A program made the position numbers and the translations under genes. Below are positions 32,593-45,157 of a stretch of 64,000 nt of DNA, piece by piece; the stretch's first letter is position 1; every line of letters begins with the position of its first letter. The DNA is taken from the NCBI GenBank assembly GCA_038373865.1, contig JAXGGA010000071.1:1-64000 (forward strand), in the 5' to 3' direction. Source of the DNA: Uloborus plumipes (Eukaryota > Arthropoda > Arachnida > Araneae > Uloboridae). The notes beneath the pieces were generated by a model. The model was given only the letters and a program-made list of their open reading frames with translations. It was not told the DNA's origin and did no database searches.

Positions 32593-35500
32593 TACTTTTG
32601 GTAAAAATTAATGTATAAGTCATTCATTTGAGAAAAAAATGTTTACTTATTTTTTTAACCTTATGCAACATTTGCATACAAGTTCCATTCAAATACAAGT
32701 ATAAATTTTATTAGATCCGCAATGAAAAAGTGGGAAAAAAGGAAATTCAGCAACTGAAGGACAGCGCGAGCATTATAAAATTAATAGCAGCTGCTATAAA
32801 AATGTGTAATTGTTTAAAAATATAAAAAACTATTCAAACAGAAGCCTGCATTTCAGTACAAGGTGATGGTTTTGATAGCTGGGCCATAACATTTATCTCT
32901 TCAACCATTTATTTCAGTTATGGTTTCTCCATCGTAAATATTTTATAACATGCTTCTTTTAAAGTATTAAGATAAAATGTCCTTTCTGCAATGTTTTGCA
33001 GAAGCAATTCATTTCTTTTTATTGTTATATCAAGTCTTTTTGATTGTTTAAAGATGTTGAAGACATAAAAATAAAAAAGATTACATGTTGTCAAAACTGA
33101 AGAAGTGTGTTGACATATTTTACGGTTATAAATTGCTGCAGTTAATAAAAATATGCTCAGAAGCAGAAACGCGAAGAATATTTTATTTAATAGAATACTA
33201 AATGCGGGTTTATAGCTCCTGCCCAAACTTTAATCAGTTTTTAAACTCGTTTATAGTTATTGCGAAAAAAAATATTAAATCATATTAAAAATAAAATTTC
33301 CAACTACGTGCAAATCGTGGAATAATAAAATAAGCATTTTTCAATTAAAGAGTGATGCTGTACGTAAAAAAAGTGTTCAATAAGTTTATCGAAAAAAGCG
33401 ATGAAATTTATTCCTTTCAAAGATTAGCATTAATTGCTATGTTAAAATATTCATATTAATTGTTAAATAATTATGTATCCCTAAACTTAGAATTCACTCT
33501 TTCATTTTCTTTGGATCTTAAGTTTTGACATAGCAATCCCGATTAATGTCAAAAAATGACCAAGTGAAAAAAGAATGCATAAAATATCAGTGAAATTCAG
33601 CTATCATTGAGCACTTGTAGTCTTCTAGAGGGCTGTAATAAATGCATGAATACGGGTGGATATTACAAGCTTGCCATGACCAGTTAGTTGTTAGCTTTAA
33701 TTAGGCGGTGTGGCGGTTAGTTTTGTGTGACCTAGTTCAAAACTTTTACTTAAAAAACTGTTGTTTATACTATACCTTTTGGTTTATGATTTCAAGCAAA
33801 TTCTATATTTGCGCATAATTTAATACATTTATCCGTATATTTCTGCAAGAATAAAATTGTAGTACTATTAATATCAGTACACGCACGGTTTAGCCGCCCG
33901 GGGTATGAAAGTATACGGTCATTTGGTAATAAATTGATATCTCAGAAATAATACTCAATTTTAGTTATAATTCAACTATAATTCCTTAAAAGTAGGATAT
34001 AAAAATAAGCCAAATAAGAAATTAAGAGCAATTTTGTTACTTGCAGAAGCGAACAGAAATTTTACCAAACTTTAAAAGAAGAGGGAGGCTTTCTTTTCTA
34101 TCTTTAAAAACAAAGTAATTCATTTTTCGAAATGAAACATTTTAGAAAGAACATTGTAAAACCGCAATTCATACAATATTTTTATAATTTGCCGCGTTCT
34201 AATTTCTTAAAAACTGAGAAAGTAAAAGCAGACGATTTTTCCAATAGTTAAAATATTTCATTTAACTCATTTAATAAGGCTTGGAGTTTGGATTGCTACA
34301 AAAACAAATACATTTCAAAAATCATTAAGGAAAAAGGAAGAAACAAATAACATTTATAAAATCGTAACCATGGTAACAACATGAAAAGTTAATTTCTGTT
34401 GATAAAATTATGTCATTTTTTTTTTTTCAAATTTTATTCTCGAGCTTAATCACTTAAAATCATTTGGTTTGCTCAAGGCAAGCCTTGAATTCCGGGATTC
34501 TAAAAGCAATTATTGCAGCCCTTCTAATGCTCGTAGGGACTTCGCACTGACATCATTTTTAGCAGAAAATTTTAAGCTTTCAAATGGCATAAGACTTGAA
34601 AATGTATATGCAATATTTCTTCCCAATGATATAGAATTTGTATGAAAAATGAGTTAAGAATTAGAATAGAAAAAGAACGAAAAGAAAAAACGCTTCGAAG
34701 TGCACAGAACCATGCTACAAACTAATTTTATGCCCAATTTTATGAAAATCGACCGATCGGTTTGGGTGCTACGCACGTAATAGACGGAAAGGAAGAAGGA
34801 AGACAGACCCATCTTCAGCTTCATTGTTAGTAGAGATTGCAAAACCACATGAATACTGCACGATCAATTTCAATGAAAAAGATAGGAAAAAAATTTAAAA
34901 GGAGCTTTATGAAAGAAAAAAAAAAGAAAGACAAGAGAGGGGGGAGTAAGATACCTGTTTCTTGGGCAAAAGTTGTCTCTCATGTAGGTATAATCTTACA
35001 GTTGAAGAGAGGGTAGAAATAGGTCTTGGCGTATCGCCAAGGAAATGGACAATTAAAGAGCGAGAAAGCAGTTTATTATAGGATGGTTTAGGGATTCAAT
35101 TTATAAGTTTTAGTTTTCGTTAATCTTGTATTGCATCAATTTCATTTTCGTAAATAAAGCATATATTTCTACTACTCGAATGGTTCATGTTTCAAGATTA
35201 ACTGAAAAGTAGTAAAGTGCAGATTTTAAAATGCTTGAAAAGAGACGACTCTATAAAATCAAATAAAATAAACCCTTGAGATAAGAAAAAAAATACCAGA
35301 TACTCTTAAAAGAACCTTTTAAAAAATAAAAATCATTGTACGAAGTTATAATACAAAATTCATCAATTAGCAGTTTTTTCGGAAGAAAATAATAACTTTA
35401 TGTTTAAAAAGTAAGTATTTAATTTTTTTGTAAAACGAATGATTTTAATTTAAGCTCTTTTAGCTTCCTCGTCATGTTTCATGTATACGCGTAACTTCAG

Positions 35501-36180
35501 AAATAATACTCTTTCATAGTACACAACATTGTGCTTGAAGGCTCGCTCATTCGTCAAGAGAAAAATAATTAAAAAAGCAATTACTGCTCTTTGTTCGCAT
35601 TAATATGGAAACTAATTTATCATTGAGTTTGTTTGAAACTAAATGGCATCATTATATTTAAGCGGAAAACAATTTTCAATGTAAGCAAAACAAAAACAAC
35701 ATTAAAAATAAATCTAATGTAACTTTTATCAAATTTCAATAACTGTGTTGTAAAAACTGAAATTAAAAACCATCGTGGTTTTTTTTCCGAATTTCTTTGG
35801 TTTTCGTGTGAAACTTTTTTCTAAAGCTTACGGCTAACTATTCGCAGTTAGTGACTCCAATGATTTTATGCATTTTTGCAGACGTCATTTGCAAAACTTT
35901 AACTTTTTTGACTCTTTCATTAATATTCATGAGGCAGTTACAAGTGCATCAGGCTCCTTCCTTTGATGAAAACATTCTGAACGAATAAAATGACCAAAAA
36001 TTTAATTATCACAGCGAGAAAGCCTGATAAAGCAATTATGTGTGCTGATGGATTTCCTACAAGAAAAAGCGCATATCATGCCATGTTTTCTATTTGTGTT
36101 TTTTTTTTCTTGTCATAGGGGGATAGCTTGTTGTTAGAATGAAAGATAGTAACTGACATTAAAAAATTGAATTTGTATTA
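32593..36180. other. Long AT-rich stretch, no supported gene
   Basis: A 102-codon minus-strand frame (32918-33226) with a hydrophobic segment (FFAFLLLSIFLLTAAIY) is the longest open frame, but no family motif is evident. Otherwise only homopolymers and short frames. Confidence 0.4.
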
Positions 36181-36182
36181 TA

Positions 36183-37601
36183 CACTGCTCGACATTGAAA
36201 ATGCAACACCAAGAAGGAGTGGTCAGAAATTCATGCAAATTTTACCGTAGACGCACGTCACTGAGTTATGCAAATGATATGAAATGCGCAGCTCTCCGAC
36301 GCACGTGAGGTAAGATATAAGAGAATGAAGTTGAAAAGTGGGCTATGTTTATGTTGGTTTTTCTGCCCGACTAATTATCGGAGAAATTTGGTTTTTGTCT
36401 CGAAGGATACGTGTGATAGGAGGAAATGCCACGCCGTCCTCAACGAAGACACTTCCAGCATATAGACGACTTTACAAGGGGTATGGTGATCGGACTGAGA
36501 AGGGTAGGTTGGTCCATACGTCAAATTGCAGCTGATACCCACATGGATGCAAGCACTGTGCATCGGCCGTGTCGGAGATGGTTGGAAAGAGGAAATGTAG
36601 CCACATTGAGGGGTGCAGGTGCAGCCAGAGTGACGTCAGACCGCTTGGATCGACGGATTCACCGACAAGCTGTGGCGGACCCGCAAGTCACTTGTACGTC
36701 GATTCTGCAGCACGTGCAAGGTACCCTGGATGTCCCTGTGTCGACCAGAACCATTTCCCGTCGACTGGTTGCACGTGGCCTGCAACCACGGCGCCCGCTA
36801 AAAAACTGCCATTGACCTCACAGCACAGACTTCAACGTTTGGAATGGTGCCGGACCAGAGCGACGTGGATGGCAGAATGGTACACCGTAGTGTTCTCAGA
36901 TGAATCCCGCTTCTGTTTGTCCAGCGATAGTCATCGCATACGTGTGTGGCGTCGACGTGGAGAAAGATCGAATCCGGCAGTAACTGTGGAACGCCCCACA
37001 CCGCGACAACGTGGCATAATGGTTTGGGGCGCTATTGCATACAATTTCGTATCACCTCTAGTTCGTATTCGGGGCACTATGACTGCCCAACGATATGTAG
37101 ATAATGTACTGCGGCCGGTGGCAATCCCCTACCTTCAGGGTCTGCCAAATGCAATCTTTCAACAGGATAACGCCCGGCCTCACAGTGCTCGAATCAGCCA
37201 ACATGCTCTACGAGGTGTACAGATGCTTTCCTGGCCACCATACTCTCCTGACTTGTCACCAATCGAACATGTGTGGGACGTGATTGGACGCCGTTTACAG
37301 AACCTGTCACTGCCTCGTTCAGAGGACGAACTGTGGCAAATGGTTGAAAGGGAATGGAGTGCCATCCCTCAGGACACCATCCGCAGGCTTATTGACTCCA
37401 TGCCTAGACGTGTTTCTTCGTGCATCGCTGTCCGCGGTGGTCCTACTTCTTACTGAGCCGACGCCGTCCTCGCTCTAAATTTTGCTTATTTATTTTGAAA
37501 TAAATATCACTTATTGTTCCATGCTGTCTCTGTCTTCTTACCAAATTTCATCAATTTCTGACCACTCCTTCTTGGTGTTGCATTTTCAATGTCGAGCAGT
37601 G
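36183..37601 (+). mobile_element. Tc1-like transposon, 1419 bp (copy 3)
   Basis: Both ~49-bp terminal repeats are intact (CACTGCTCGACATTGAAAAT ... GTCGAGCAGTG) and flanked by TA (36181-36182, 37602-37603). The sequence is nearly identical to the complete copy at 5944-7363 but lies in the opposite orientation and is one base shorter. That difference equals the deletion that breaks the transposase. The close similarity implies recent transposition. Confidence 0.93.
36426..37456 (+). pseudogene. Tc1-like transposase broken by a single-base deletion
   Basis: The frame opens with the same ATG (MPRRPQRRHF) as the intact copy and stays colinear through the helix-turn-helix region to about residue 124. 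There a base is missing in CCCGCTAAAAAACTGCC near 36800-36806 (the intact copy has CCCGCTAAGAAGACTGCC). Downstream, the catalytic domain continues in another frame from LPLTSQHRL through FSDESRF, QQDNARPH and SPDLSPIEHVW to a normal stop at about 37456, with no other stop. At residues 81-83 it reads QAV where the intact copy reads NAG. The protein is not made in full, but the termini could be mobilised by copy 1. Confidence 0.92.
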
Positions 37602-37603
37602 TA

Positions 37604-37788
37604 TTTTGTCTTTGAATTTTGGTAAGAATTGATTGCAAGAACTTTCAGTTACATAAAACGTTGCAGCAATATAGTAAAAACTCGTGTGTTGAATCAAAAA
37701 TGCATTATATATAATTAACAAAGTGCTTGAATAAATTGCAATAGCCATGAAAATTTCAAAATTTCAATTTAGTACAAATAACAACACA
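37604..37788. other. Spacer, nothing recognised
   Basis: AT-rich sequence between the Tc1 copy and the next inverted-repeat element. Confidence 0.4.
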
Positions 37789-39050
37789 GGGGAGACTGTT
37801 GTACCTTGAAACGTTTCAACCAGCCCCGGCTGGTGTTGCTATGTATTGGATTTTTCAGGTCTAAAGTCTTCTCTTGGGAGGCATAACTTGTCGGTGTAGT
37901 TTTATCAGTGCAAGACAACATTTGGATTGCGAACTGATAAAAGTGTTTAAAAAGTAACTTTCATAGATTGTCGAGTTTGACTCATGTCTCCCACATTTTT
38001 GAAGGTAAGTGCTTCATTGTTATCCATTATGGTTCTTACTAATCAAAATTTCATACCAAAACCAAATTTCATACCAATTTTAATGAAAAAAATGAGGTTT
38101 GGGTAATTTCCATTTTTCCAAAATGTAAGTTCATGTTGTACCTTGGAACAAAAAGGGTCTTGTACCTTGGAACATCTGAAGAGCTGTTTTCTTTTACAGA
38201 AGACAGTTTTTGATATGTTTTTTACAAGGAGAAGACGACGAGGAAATAAACCCACCTTCTTGGAGCATTAGTTTTGGTAAAATTTCTCGGCAAAAGAAGC
38301 ATAATTCATTATGTAGTCTGTATTACCAAAAACCTGTCACAAAGAGAGTTCGAAGTGACATACTTGAGAAAATCTCTCAACAATTCATTTATTTACCCAT
38401 TAGTGCCTGATATCGCTTCTTTAAATATCCAAGACATTACTGCTCTTCTTCCTGATCCAGCTGCAGGAGGAAGCGACCGGACCAAAGGAAAGAAAATCTC
38501 TAAATTCTCATTTTACAAAATTATTGTGATATAAAAAAAGGAAAGTCTCAGGAGAAAAATTCCCAAGTCAAAGTGGCAGTCATAGTCAACGTCAAAGCTC
38601 AGGGAAAACTCTTAAAACTTCAACTTTTTTTTGTTCATGTTTTCTCAGTTTATTGATTCGTTTTTATTGAAAGATTTGCGTTTGTTGTATTACGACGTGG
38701 TTTTTGATACAGAATTATTATTTCTTTTAACGTTTTCAAGGTGTTTTTTACTGCTATTACTAAGAATAAAAGTGTTGTCATTTACTGTGTTCTTAATTTT
38801 TCCTCAAAAATACCAAGCGTTCCAAGGTACGACGCTCCCCATTTCAAGGTACATGACCGTTGTTGTACCTTGCAACAAAAACGTCCCTTTGGATTTCCTT
38901 CATAGCCTCTCCTATGCATGACGGAATAACAATTTTGGTACGCATAACTGTAAGTCGAGACTGTTGTAAGGTGTTGGAACCAAAAGTCGGACAATTCAAA
39001 GCTTTATCTCCAAAAAACTGAAAAGTGTTTCAAGGTACAACAGTGTCCCC
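37789..39050 (+). mobile_element. pogo-like DNA transposon, ~1.26 kb, internally deleted
   Basis: The left end GGGGAGACTGTTGTACCTTG and the right end, inverted, CAAGGTACAACAGTGTCCCC form terminal repeats of ~24 bp. The right flank is TA; the left is CA (probably a mutated TA). Several internal subterminal copies of GTACCTTGGAAC/GGTAC...TTGTACCTTG occur at both ends (38134-38175, 38820-38880), as in pogo/Tigger elements. A decayed transposase C-terminus lies inside. Confidence 0.7.
38210..38534 (+). pseudogene. C-terminal relic of a pogo-type transposase
   Basis: In frame at 38274-38534, the block FEVTYLRKSLNNSFIYPLV then DIASLNIQDITALLPDPAAG resembles the conserved C-terminal ending of pogo/jerky-type DDE transposases in arthropods ('Y.V.FLRK', 'F..P...D....V...DI...LP.P'). 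An overlapping frame (38210-38410) carries QGEDDEEINPPSW, compatible with the preceding part after a frameshift. The catalytic core and the DNA-binding N-terminus are missing. The assignment rests on motif recall. Confidence 0.55.
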
Positions 39051-41045
39051 TATTTTCGGAATTCTGCCAAAAATCATTAAGTAAGCAAAAAAATGTGATA
39101 AATCACTCCGATGAAGTAGACGTTACAGTTTGCCGTGACTGTACTTGATGATGAGATCTTCAAGCCTTATGGTGTAAACCAATTATACAATTAAAAAGCT
39201 ACAAGAGTGCACTCACTGTAAGAGATACGGTTCTGAAAATTATTGTTTGCTTCTTTTTATAGCAATTTGAAAATTTAAATTAAAAATATAGCAAAACCTA
39301 GAGCGCTGGACTTAATGACTTTCGTCTGAACTTTAAAGATACGTGAGGTTTAAACAAAGAATTTATGTTACTCTTATAAGTACTGTTTAAGATAAATCTT
39401 AACTCCGTCAATGAAAAATTGTAACGGAAGTGTGACTAACTTCTTACTCTAATTTCCACTACTGCACTTTACAAAAATACTGCATATGCTTCTTGGAAAC
39501 GGATCATTGCTTCGAAAACGCAAAATGATTATGATTCGAACTTGAATAATTGACTGAAATAAAAAACAAATGAGTAACAGAAATTCTTATGTATATTGAT
39601 CATATGACAGTCGCTAGAAAATTAACATAAAGAGCAGCTTGTTTAAGAAAAACATAATTTCATTCTGCGAGCTAATGTAGAGATTAGTTACTAGTCTAGA
39701 TTAGTTTTACGTTTAATGTAAATAAAAATGACCGTTAACTATCTCACATTATACTTGCATTCATCTGTTTTAAATAGAGATGATTCAGAATTTTTTAACA
39801 TTGAAAATATGCTAAACTGTTTTTTTGCTTGGAATTTGTTATCCAGTTATCTGTTAAAATTTTCTCTTGTAGTTCCCTTAATATATTTTTATAACAAGAA
39901 TAATTCAGTTACTACTTTGCACCACTGATAAAAAAAAGCATATCAGAGCTTTAAATGGGCTTAAAATAGAACTTATGTAATCAAGCTAAAAAAAAGGGGG
40001 GGGGGGAAACACCTGCATTTAAATATCAAATAATCCCAACTTAGCGTAGTACAAATAAGCCATGAAAGTGTGACAGGAGCATTGCCCAACGGATACAATG
40101 ATTTAAGGCCGTTAAAACAAATATCTTTTAAGATACAATTAAAGCAAAAAATAACAATAGAGAGAACAAAATTACAAAATCATTGCTTCAAAAATGAGAA
40201 ATAACGTTTACTACTATTTTTTATATTTTTATATCTCTAATTCCCAATTGATTTTAAAGAGACATAAAACACGGGTAAGAAAAAAATCATGAATGCAAAT
40301 ATACTCTATGAGAAAGTTAATTTGATGCAGACCTTCGAATGCTGTGTTGACCTTCCGACTCAGCGAAGCAAGTTAGTTTTCGATGAAAATTGAAGAATAG
40401 TCCTACCAAATCCAGGCGTTCAAAAGTTGCTGTCCTCAAAATGTACATTTGCCTGACAAATTCTTAAAGCCAACTTCTCCACTTAATACGTGGCCTGGCG
40501 TCTTTTTGAAGGTCAGAATTTTCCCGTTAAAATCCATCAGTGTGTAAAAAACCTATTTAGAAATTTGAATTTAAAAAGATGTATACAAACTCACTGCTAT
40601 GTTGTTAATTGATTAATCTTAATTAACATTGATTAAAATATTATTTTCTCACCGTATAAAGAGAGAGTACAAATCTTATGAAAAATTACGTATATATCCC
40701 CCCGGATAATACTTAGAGTAAAGTAAATGTGGAATTAAAGAGCCAAAAATAAAATTAATGTACTTGAAACTTAGTAGTTATTGCTTTCTAAAATCAACAC
40801 AGCAAAAATATGATTTTCCTTAAGCTTCAGGCTTAGGGATGTATGAACCAGAAATATTTAATCTTGGATTTAAACCCTTTTCGCTTTATACGATCATTTC
40901 TGCTTCTCGTTTTCAAACACTGGATAAACAGAATAAAAGTGGCATACATTAAATCAAATAATTCAACTATAAAATAAAAATTAGATTCAAACACTAAAAG
41001 ATTCAAAGTTTAAATATCCGAGTTTAAACTTTTGAAATCGATATA
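39051..41045. other. No gene seen
   Basis: About 2 kb of AT-rich DNA; an A8G10 homopolymer junction sits near 39990-40007. No supported frame or repeat end. Confidence 0.4.
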
Positions 41046-41048
41046 TAA

Positions 41049-41687
41049 CACAGGCCAACAAAAAAAAACCTTTTTGAAAACTTTTTTAATTTTAATAGCT
41101 GATCTTGATAGATTTTTATGTGCTGAATCCAAATCTGCTTGTAGTTTTTATGTATCACCCTTAGTTTCCAAGCAAAATGTATTTTATTATATAGTCTAAT
41201 ACCCATTTACAGTATATAGGGAAATCAATGAAACACTGTAGAATCGTAAAAATGGTTTGTATTTACAGTAAAATACTTGGAATAGTAATTTTATGTGATG
41301 ATACAAGGTTCACTTGTCAACTGGAATTGCTTTATATTTTCTTTCCCTTTTTTCCTTGAAGCTTCTTGTGTAGCTTTTCCTGCGATGAATAGCTTGCTGA
41401 ACTTCCCGGTGAAGTGACCAACAGTAATCCCCCATCATGTTGTAGCATGTGTTTCAGCAGTGCTGCCAACATCATCTTTGTTCATTAGACCTATTTTTTC
41501 ATGTTATCTTAACTATGAAAAAGCTGTTAAATTCTAAAAATGTTTCTTTATTTCATGAATGTAACTATAAAATGTGAATAAATGGTGGGTGATACAACTT
41601 TTTAAGCATCATATTTGGATTCAGCAACCTAAACAACATAAGAATAAGGTATTTTCATTAAAAAAGTTTTTTCATCGTTGGCCTGTG
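41049..41687. mobile_element. MITE with ~115-bp terminal inverted repeats and TAA duplication
   Basis: Ends CACAGGCCAAC (41049) and GTTGGCCTGTG (to 41687) are flanked by TAA on both sides (41046-41048, 41688-41690). Inverted similarity continues inward for over 100 bp: AAACTTTTTTAAT, GCTGAATCCAAAT, TTTTTATGTATCACCC versus the complement of GGGTGATACAACTTTTTAAG and ATTTGGATTCAGCA. A 3-bp TAA/TTA duplication is typical of PIF/Harbinger, which is a tentative assignment. No transposase. Confidence 0.75.
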
Positions 41688-41899
41688 TAATTCATCTCAT
41701 TAACTTAGTTTTTAAAAAACTGCTTTTTTTTTATGTTTTTGATTAAAGTACTTGCAGTTTACAGCGCTCTACAAGCATATGGTATTTCTTGTGACAACGC
41801 AAGTAAGTCGAGGTGAAGCACAAAAGAATATATGATACGAAATATATAGATAGTAAGCAGTAAGGTACCTTACAATAACCTTTAGCAATAATTAAGGCA

Positions 41900-42085
41900 G
41901 AATTACATGGTGTACTCAATTTACATTAGCTACCAGCTTGGTAGCACTTTCAGCTTCTTTAAACGGACATCTACATTCAGCTAGGTTATTAGCTATTCCA
42001 GCCTGATGAGTCCATAATAAGGACAAAAATGCAGTCTCTGGATGGTGTAACTGAGATGACGGTGTTTTGCAAGTACATGCATATT
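41900..42085 (+). mobile_element. Hammerhead-ribozyme element, copy 3
   Basis: The segment starts with TTTACATTAGCTACCAG, also found in the 13-kb element (13151-13168), continues into a degenerate hammerhead and ends in GACGGTGTTTTGC, corresponding to the arm of the other copies. Boundaries are approximate. Confidence 0.6.
41979..42058 (+). ncRNA. Type I hammerhead ribozyme, G12 mutated
   Basis: CTGATGA is at 42003-42009. Stem II is a perfect GTCC (42010-42013) with GGAC (42021-42024). Where GAAA is expected there is AAAA (42025-42028), which replaces the catalytic G12. TGCA stem III remnants and the GTC triplet (42034-42036) follow. Inner stem I pairs TCCAG with CTGGA, and the outer stem (CAGCTAGGTTA with TAACTGAG) is imperfect. 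Probably inactive, but clearly homologous to the copies at 13, 19.5 and 52.5 kb. Confidence 0.75.
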
Positions 42086-42658
42086 GTTTAATTTAAAAGA
42101 ACTTATTAAAATGTCCAAAATAAAGCACAAAAAATGACATAAGAGTCGAAATATTTATTACGAGACAAATAAAAACAAGATTCTTCAGTGCACCTTGTCT
42201 ATTAACTCGCTATCTTTCATGGTTGTTGAGAAACACTTAATAATTTTTAATTGTTAAAAAGGTTGTCTTTATTAGGCTCGAAACGGCTATTTGTGAATGT
42301 TATGTGTATTTTCATATTTTTCGTATAGCTCTCTATCACTCATAAGCTTGGAGTTATTTAACTTTCTGGATAAATACAATAAAATGCACTATTGTTGTTT
42401 CTAAAGATATAGTTGATGTAAATTACAAATCGCAAAATAAGCCAAAACGTAAACAGTAAATAAAAATAAAAAATATATAATCTCAGTTGGAATACTTGCT
42501 ACTTCAATTTTTAAAGATAATACACAGAAAATACATTGAACAGTGCTAAATATTGTTTTGAAACGCATATCAATATGGACATTTTTCGTAAACACAGATA
42601 CTAATTCACATTAACGAACACAGTGCCATTTAGTTGATTTCTTGCTACCTTTTAGTTA
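42086..42658. other. No gene seen
   Basis: AT-rich spacer between hammerhead copy 3 and the hAT MITE. Confidence 0.4.
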
Positions 42659-42666
42659 GTTTAGAG

Positions 42667-43154
42667 CAGCGGTTCCCAAACCGTCGATCGGGATCGACCG
42701 GTCAATTTCGAGCTCTTGTTGAGTCGATCGTTAATATCTTTTGGGATTTTCTTTCTGTCTGAGTAGATTTGAAAAACTTTTTTTTTTTTTTTTTTTTTGC
42801 GACGGAATTTGTTTTAACGTCTGATCAAAAGTTTCCAAACTTTTTATAGTCACTACAAATGTTTATAGTCACTATTTTATCACTCTTGAAGCAAACATTA
42901 TACTTGTGTTTGGAAAAATTTTAGGTGTGTTAACATAACACTATTTTAGTATTTTAAAGCAACTGCCTAATAAGTATCTACGTGCTTTTTGAGAAGAGTT
43001 AACCTACAGTTTTAAGTTAGCACAGTGGCACACGTTTAACCGTGTTGGCAACACATCCGTAATACATCATGCCCCCCTCCCCCCACTAGTCGATCTCTTG
43101 TTCACACCGAATTTAGAAAGAAGATCTTCAGTCAATTTTGGTGGCCGATCGCTG
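42667..43154. mobile_element. Non-autonomous hAT element, 488 bp
   Basis: The left end CAGCGGTTCCCAAACC is a typical hAT terminus and the right end is GATCGCTG. Perfect 8-bp target duplications GTTTAGAG flank it at 42659-42666 and 43155-43162. Terminal identity is only the first five bases (CAGCG), common in old hAT MITEs. A long T run (42779-42798) and AT-rich interior hold no protein. Confidence 0.88.
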
Positions 43155-43162
43155 GTTTAGAG

Positions 43163-44130
43163 TGTGAATCACGTGATAGTTCTCATTCCTTCAAAACATA
43201 TGATTGGTCATCGGGACGATGCAAAAAGAACGACTGGTTTATTCGGATAAAAATGGTCCGATGAACGATATGGGATTAACAGAGACAATACAATCGTTAT
43301 TGAATTCATAGAATCGAAAAAAGCATATGTAATGCATTTTGCAGGTGCCAGTATCGGATAGCGACAACGTGTACAAATTATCGCCGTCGAGTTGAAAAGT
43401 GTAAAAAATTACTAAATATTTCCGATGACATCAACTTTCTTATACTTTACGGTTGTACTTTATTCAAATTGAATAGAAAGTTTTTCCTTCTTGCCTTTTG
43501 AGTCTTGGACTTGAGAATTGAATCGAAAGAGAACAACACTACGTGTGTGAATGCCTTAAAACTAGTGCAATTGTAAAAAAATATACTGTGGTTAAAAACG
43601 ATTGTTCAAATCACAATTATTTGCGTATGAGTGTTCTTTAGGAGAAGGGGGGCATTACGCGTGCAGATAGACAAAGATTGAAGTAAGTGAAAATAAAGTA
43701 TAGATAAAAAAATGCGAACGGAATGTAACTCCGATTCGATAAAAAAATTTATATAGACTATGCATAGAATGTTTTTCTTACTTTTATTAACTTAAAATTG
43801 TCAATAAAGATATAAAAGCTTGTTAAGGATTTTTTTTTTTTTTTTTTGACGTTTCAAAACTGACTTTCCTCTTTTTTAATTCAATTCTCTTTTTTTTACG
43901 ATGGCTGCTTAGATTCTTTTGTCCTATCAATCAAATAATTTTCTTTTTAAGACACTGAGCATTTTCAAACGGATTTAGAAGTACATGTGTTATTATCAAA
44001 ATTAAAAAACAAAAAAAAAAAGCTACTTTCCTTTTTTTGTCAAATTTGATCAAAAAAAAAAATCATCGAGATGATATTTTGAAACTTATACTTTTTTCGT
44101 GTAGGCAAATTTTGACATGAATAAAAAAGA
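43163..44130. other. No gene seen
   Basis: AT-rich with T runs near 43830-43848; no supported feature. Confidence 0.4.
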
Positions 44131-45157
44131 AATTGGCAACAGTTAAAAATTTCAAATCATTGAAAGTTTTCAGCTGTTTTGATAATTAAATAGCGTGAAA
44201 GCGATTTTTTAAAGAATTAATTTTTCGCATTGTTGACTAAGCGCAAAAATCACCCCACCCTCCCCCTGGGGCGATTGGCGCCAAAATTTAATCGATGCTT
44301 GCTTCCATATTGGGTTAGTGATATTCCAAATTTCATTCAAATCGCAGCAATATTTCTCGAGATACAGTAGGTGCAATGACAAAATAAGCACTTTTGATTG
44401 CTCCACCCCCCTTTGAGATATTGACACACAAATTGAATCAGCACTTGTACTCAATAGGGTCTACCTATGGACCAATTTTCGTTTAATTCCGCCAGTTACT
44501 TCTTGAGATATAGCAATCACCCCCCGCGCAGAACACGTGCGATTGCTCCACTCCCCTTTGAGATATTGACACGCAAATTAAATCATCACTTGTACATGGT
44601 AAGGTCTACCTATAGACCAATTTTCGTTTAATTCCGCCGGTTACTTCCTGAGATATAGCAATCACCCCCACGCAGAACACGTGCGATTGCTCCATACCCC
44701 TTCGAGATATTGACACGCAAATTGAATCAGCACCTGTACTCAGTAGGGTCTACCTATGAACCAATTTTCGTTTGATTCCGCCGGTTACTTCCTGAGATAT
44801 AGCAATCACCTACGCGCAGAACACGTGCGATTGCTCCACCCCCCTTGGAGGAATTCGCTAAACAAAGTCAGGTGCACCAGTTCACATGGTGGTACATATG
44901 TGCAAAAATTTTTGTTCGATTTCATGCAGTAGTTTTTGCTCTAGCGTGGCCACAAAAACTGGTCACACACATACAGACTCACACACAGACAGACACACAG
45001 ACGGACACACAGACAGACACACAGACAGACATTTTTCAAAAATAGTCGAAATGGACTCAGCGCACCTCAAAACGTGCAAATCCGTCAAAATTCGACATTC
45101 GAAAATTTTCACGAAACCAATACTTTCTTCTATATATTAGATATAGAAGAAAGTAAA
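44131..45157 (-). repeat. Hairpin-ended dispersed repeat with ~144-bp tandem units, copy 1
   Basis: Read on the minus strand, it begins with the hairpin TACTTTCTTCTATAT/ATATAGAAGAAAGTA (about 45120-45157). It continues with GTCGAATTTTGACGGATTTG, a (CTGT)n/(TG)n tract and GTGCACCTGACTTTGTTTAG. It then runs through three ~144-bp units (TGATTGCTATATCTCAGGAA, AAACGAAAATTGGTCC, ATATCTCAAAGGGG) and ends in a conserved block near GAAATTGGCAACAG. Copies in direct orientation occur at 61121-62431 and 62960-64000. The class is unknown; I see no terminal inverted repeats between the two ends. Confidence 0.8.

Noticed and set aside
32918..33226. 102-residue minus-strand frame as a chemoreceptor exon
   Set aside because: It has one hydrophobic segment, but no family signature, no clear splice sites and strongly AT-biased codons.
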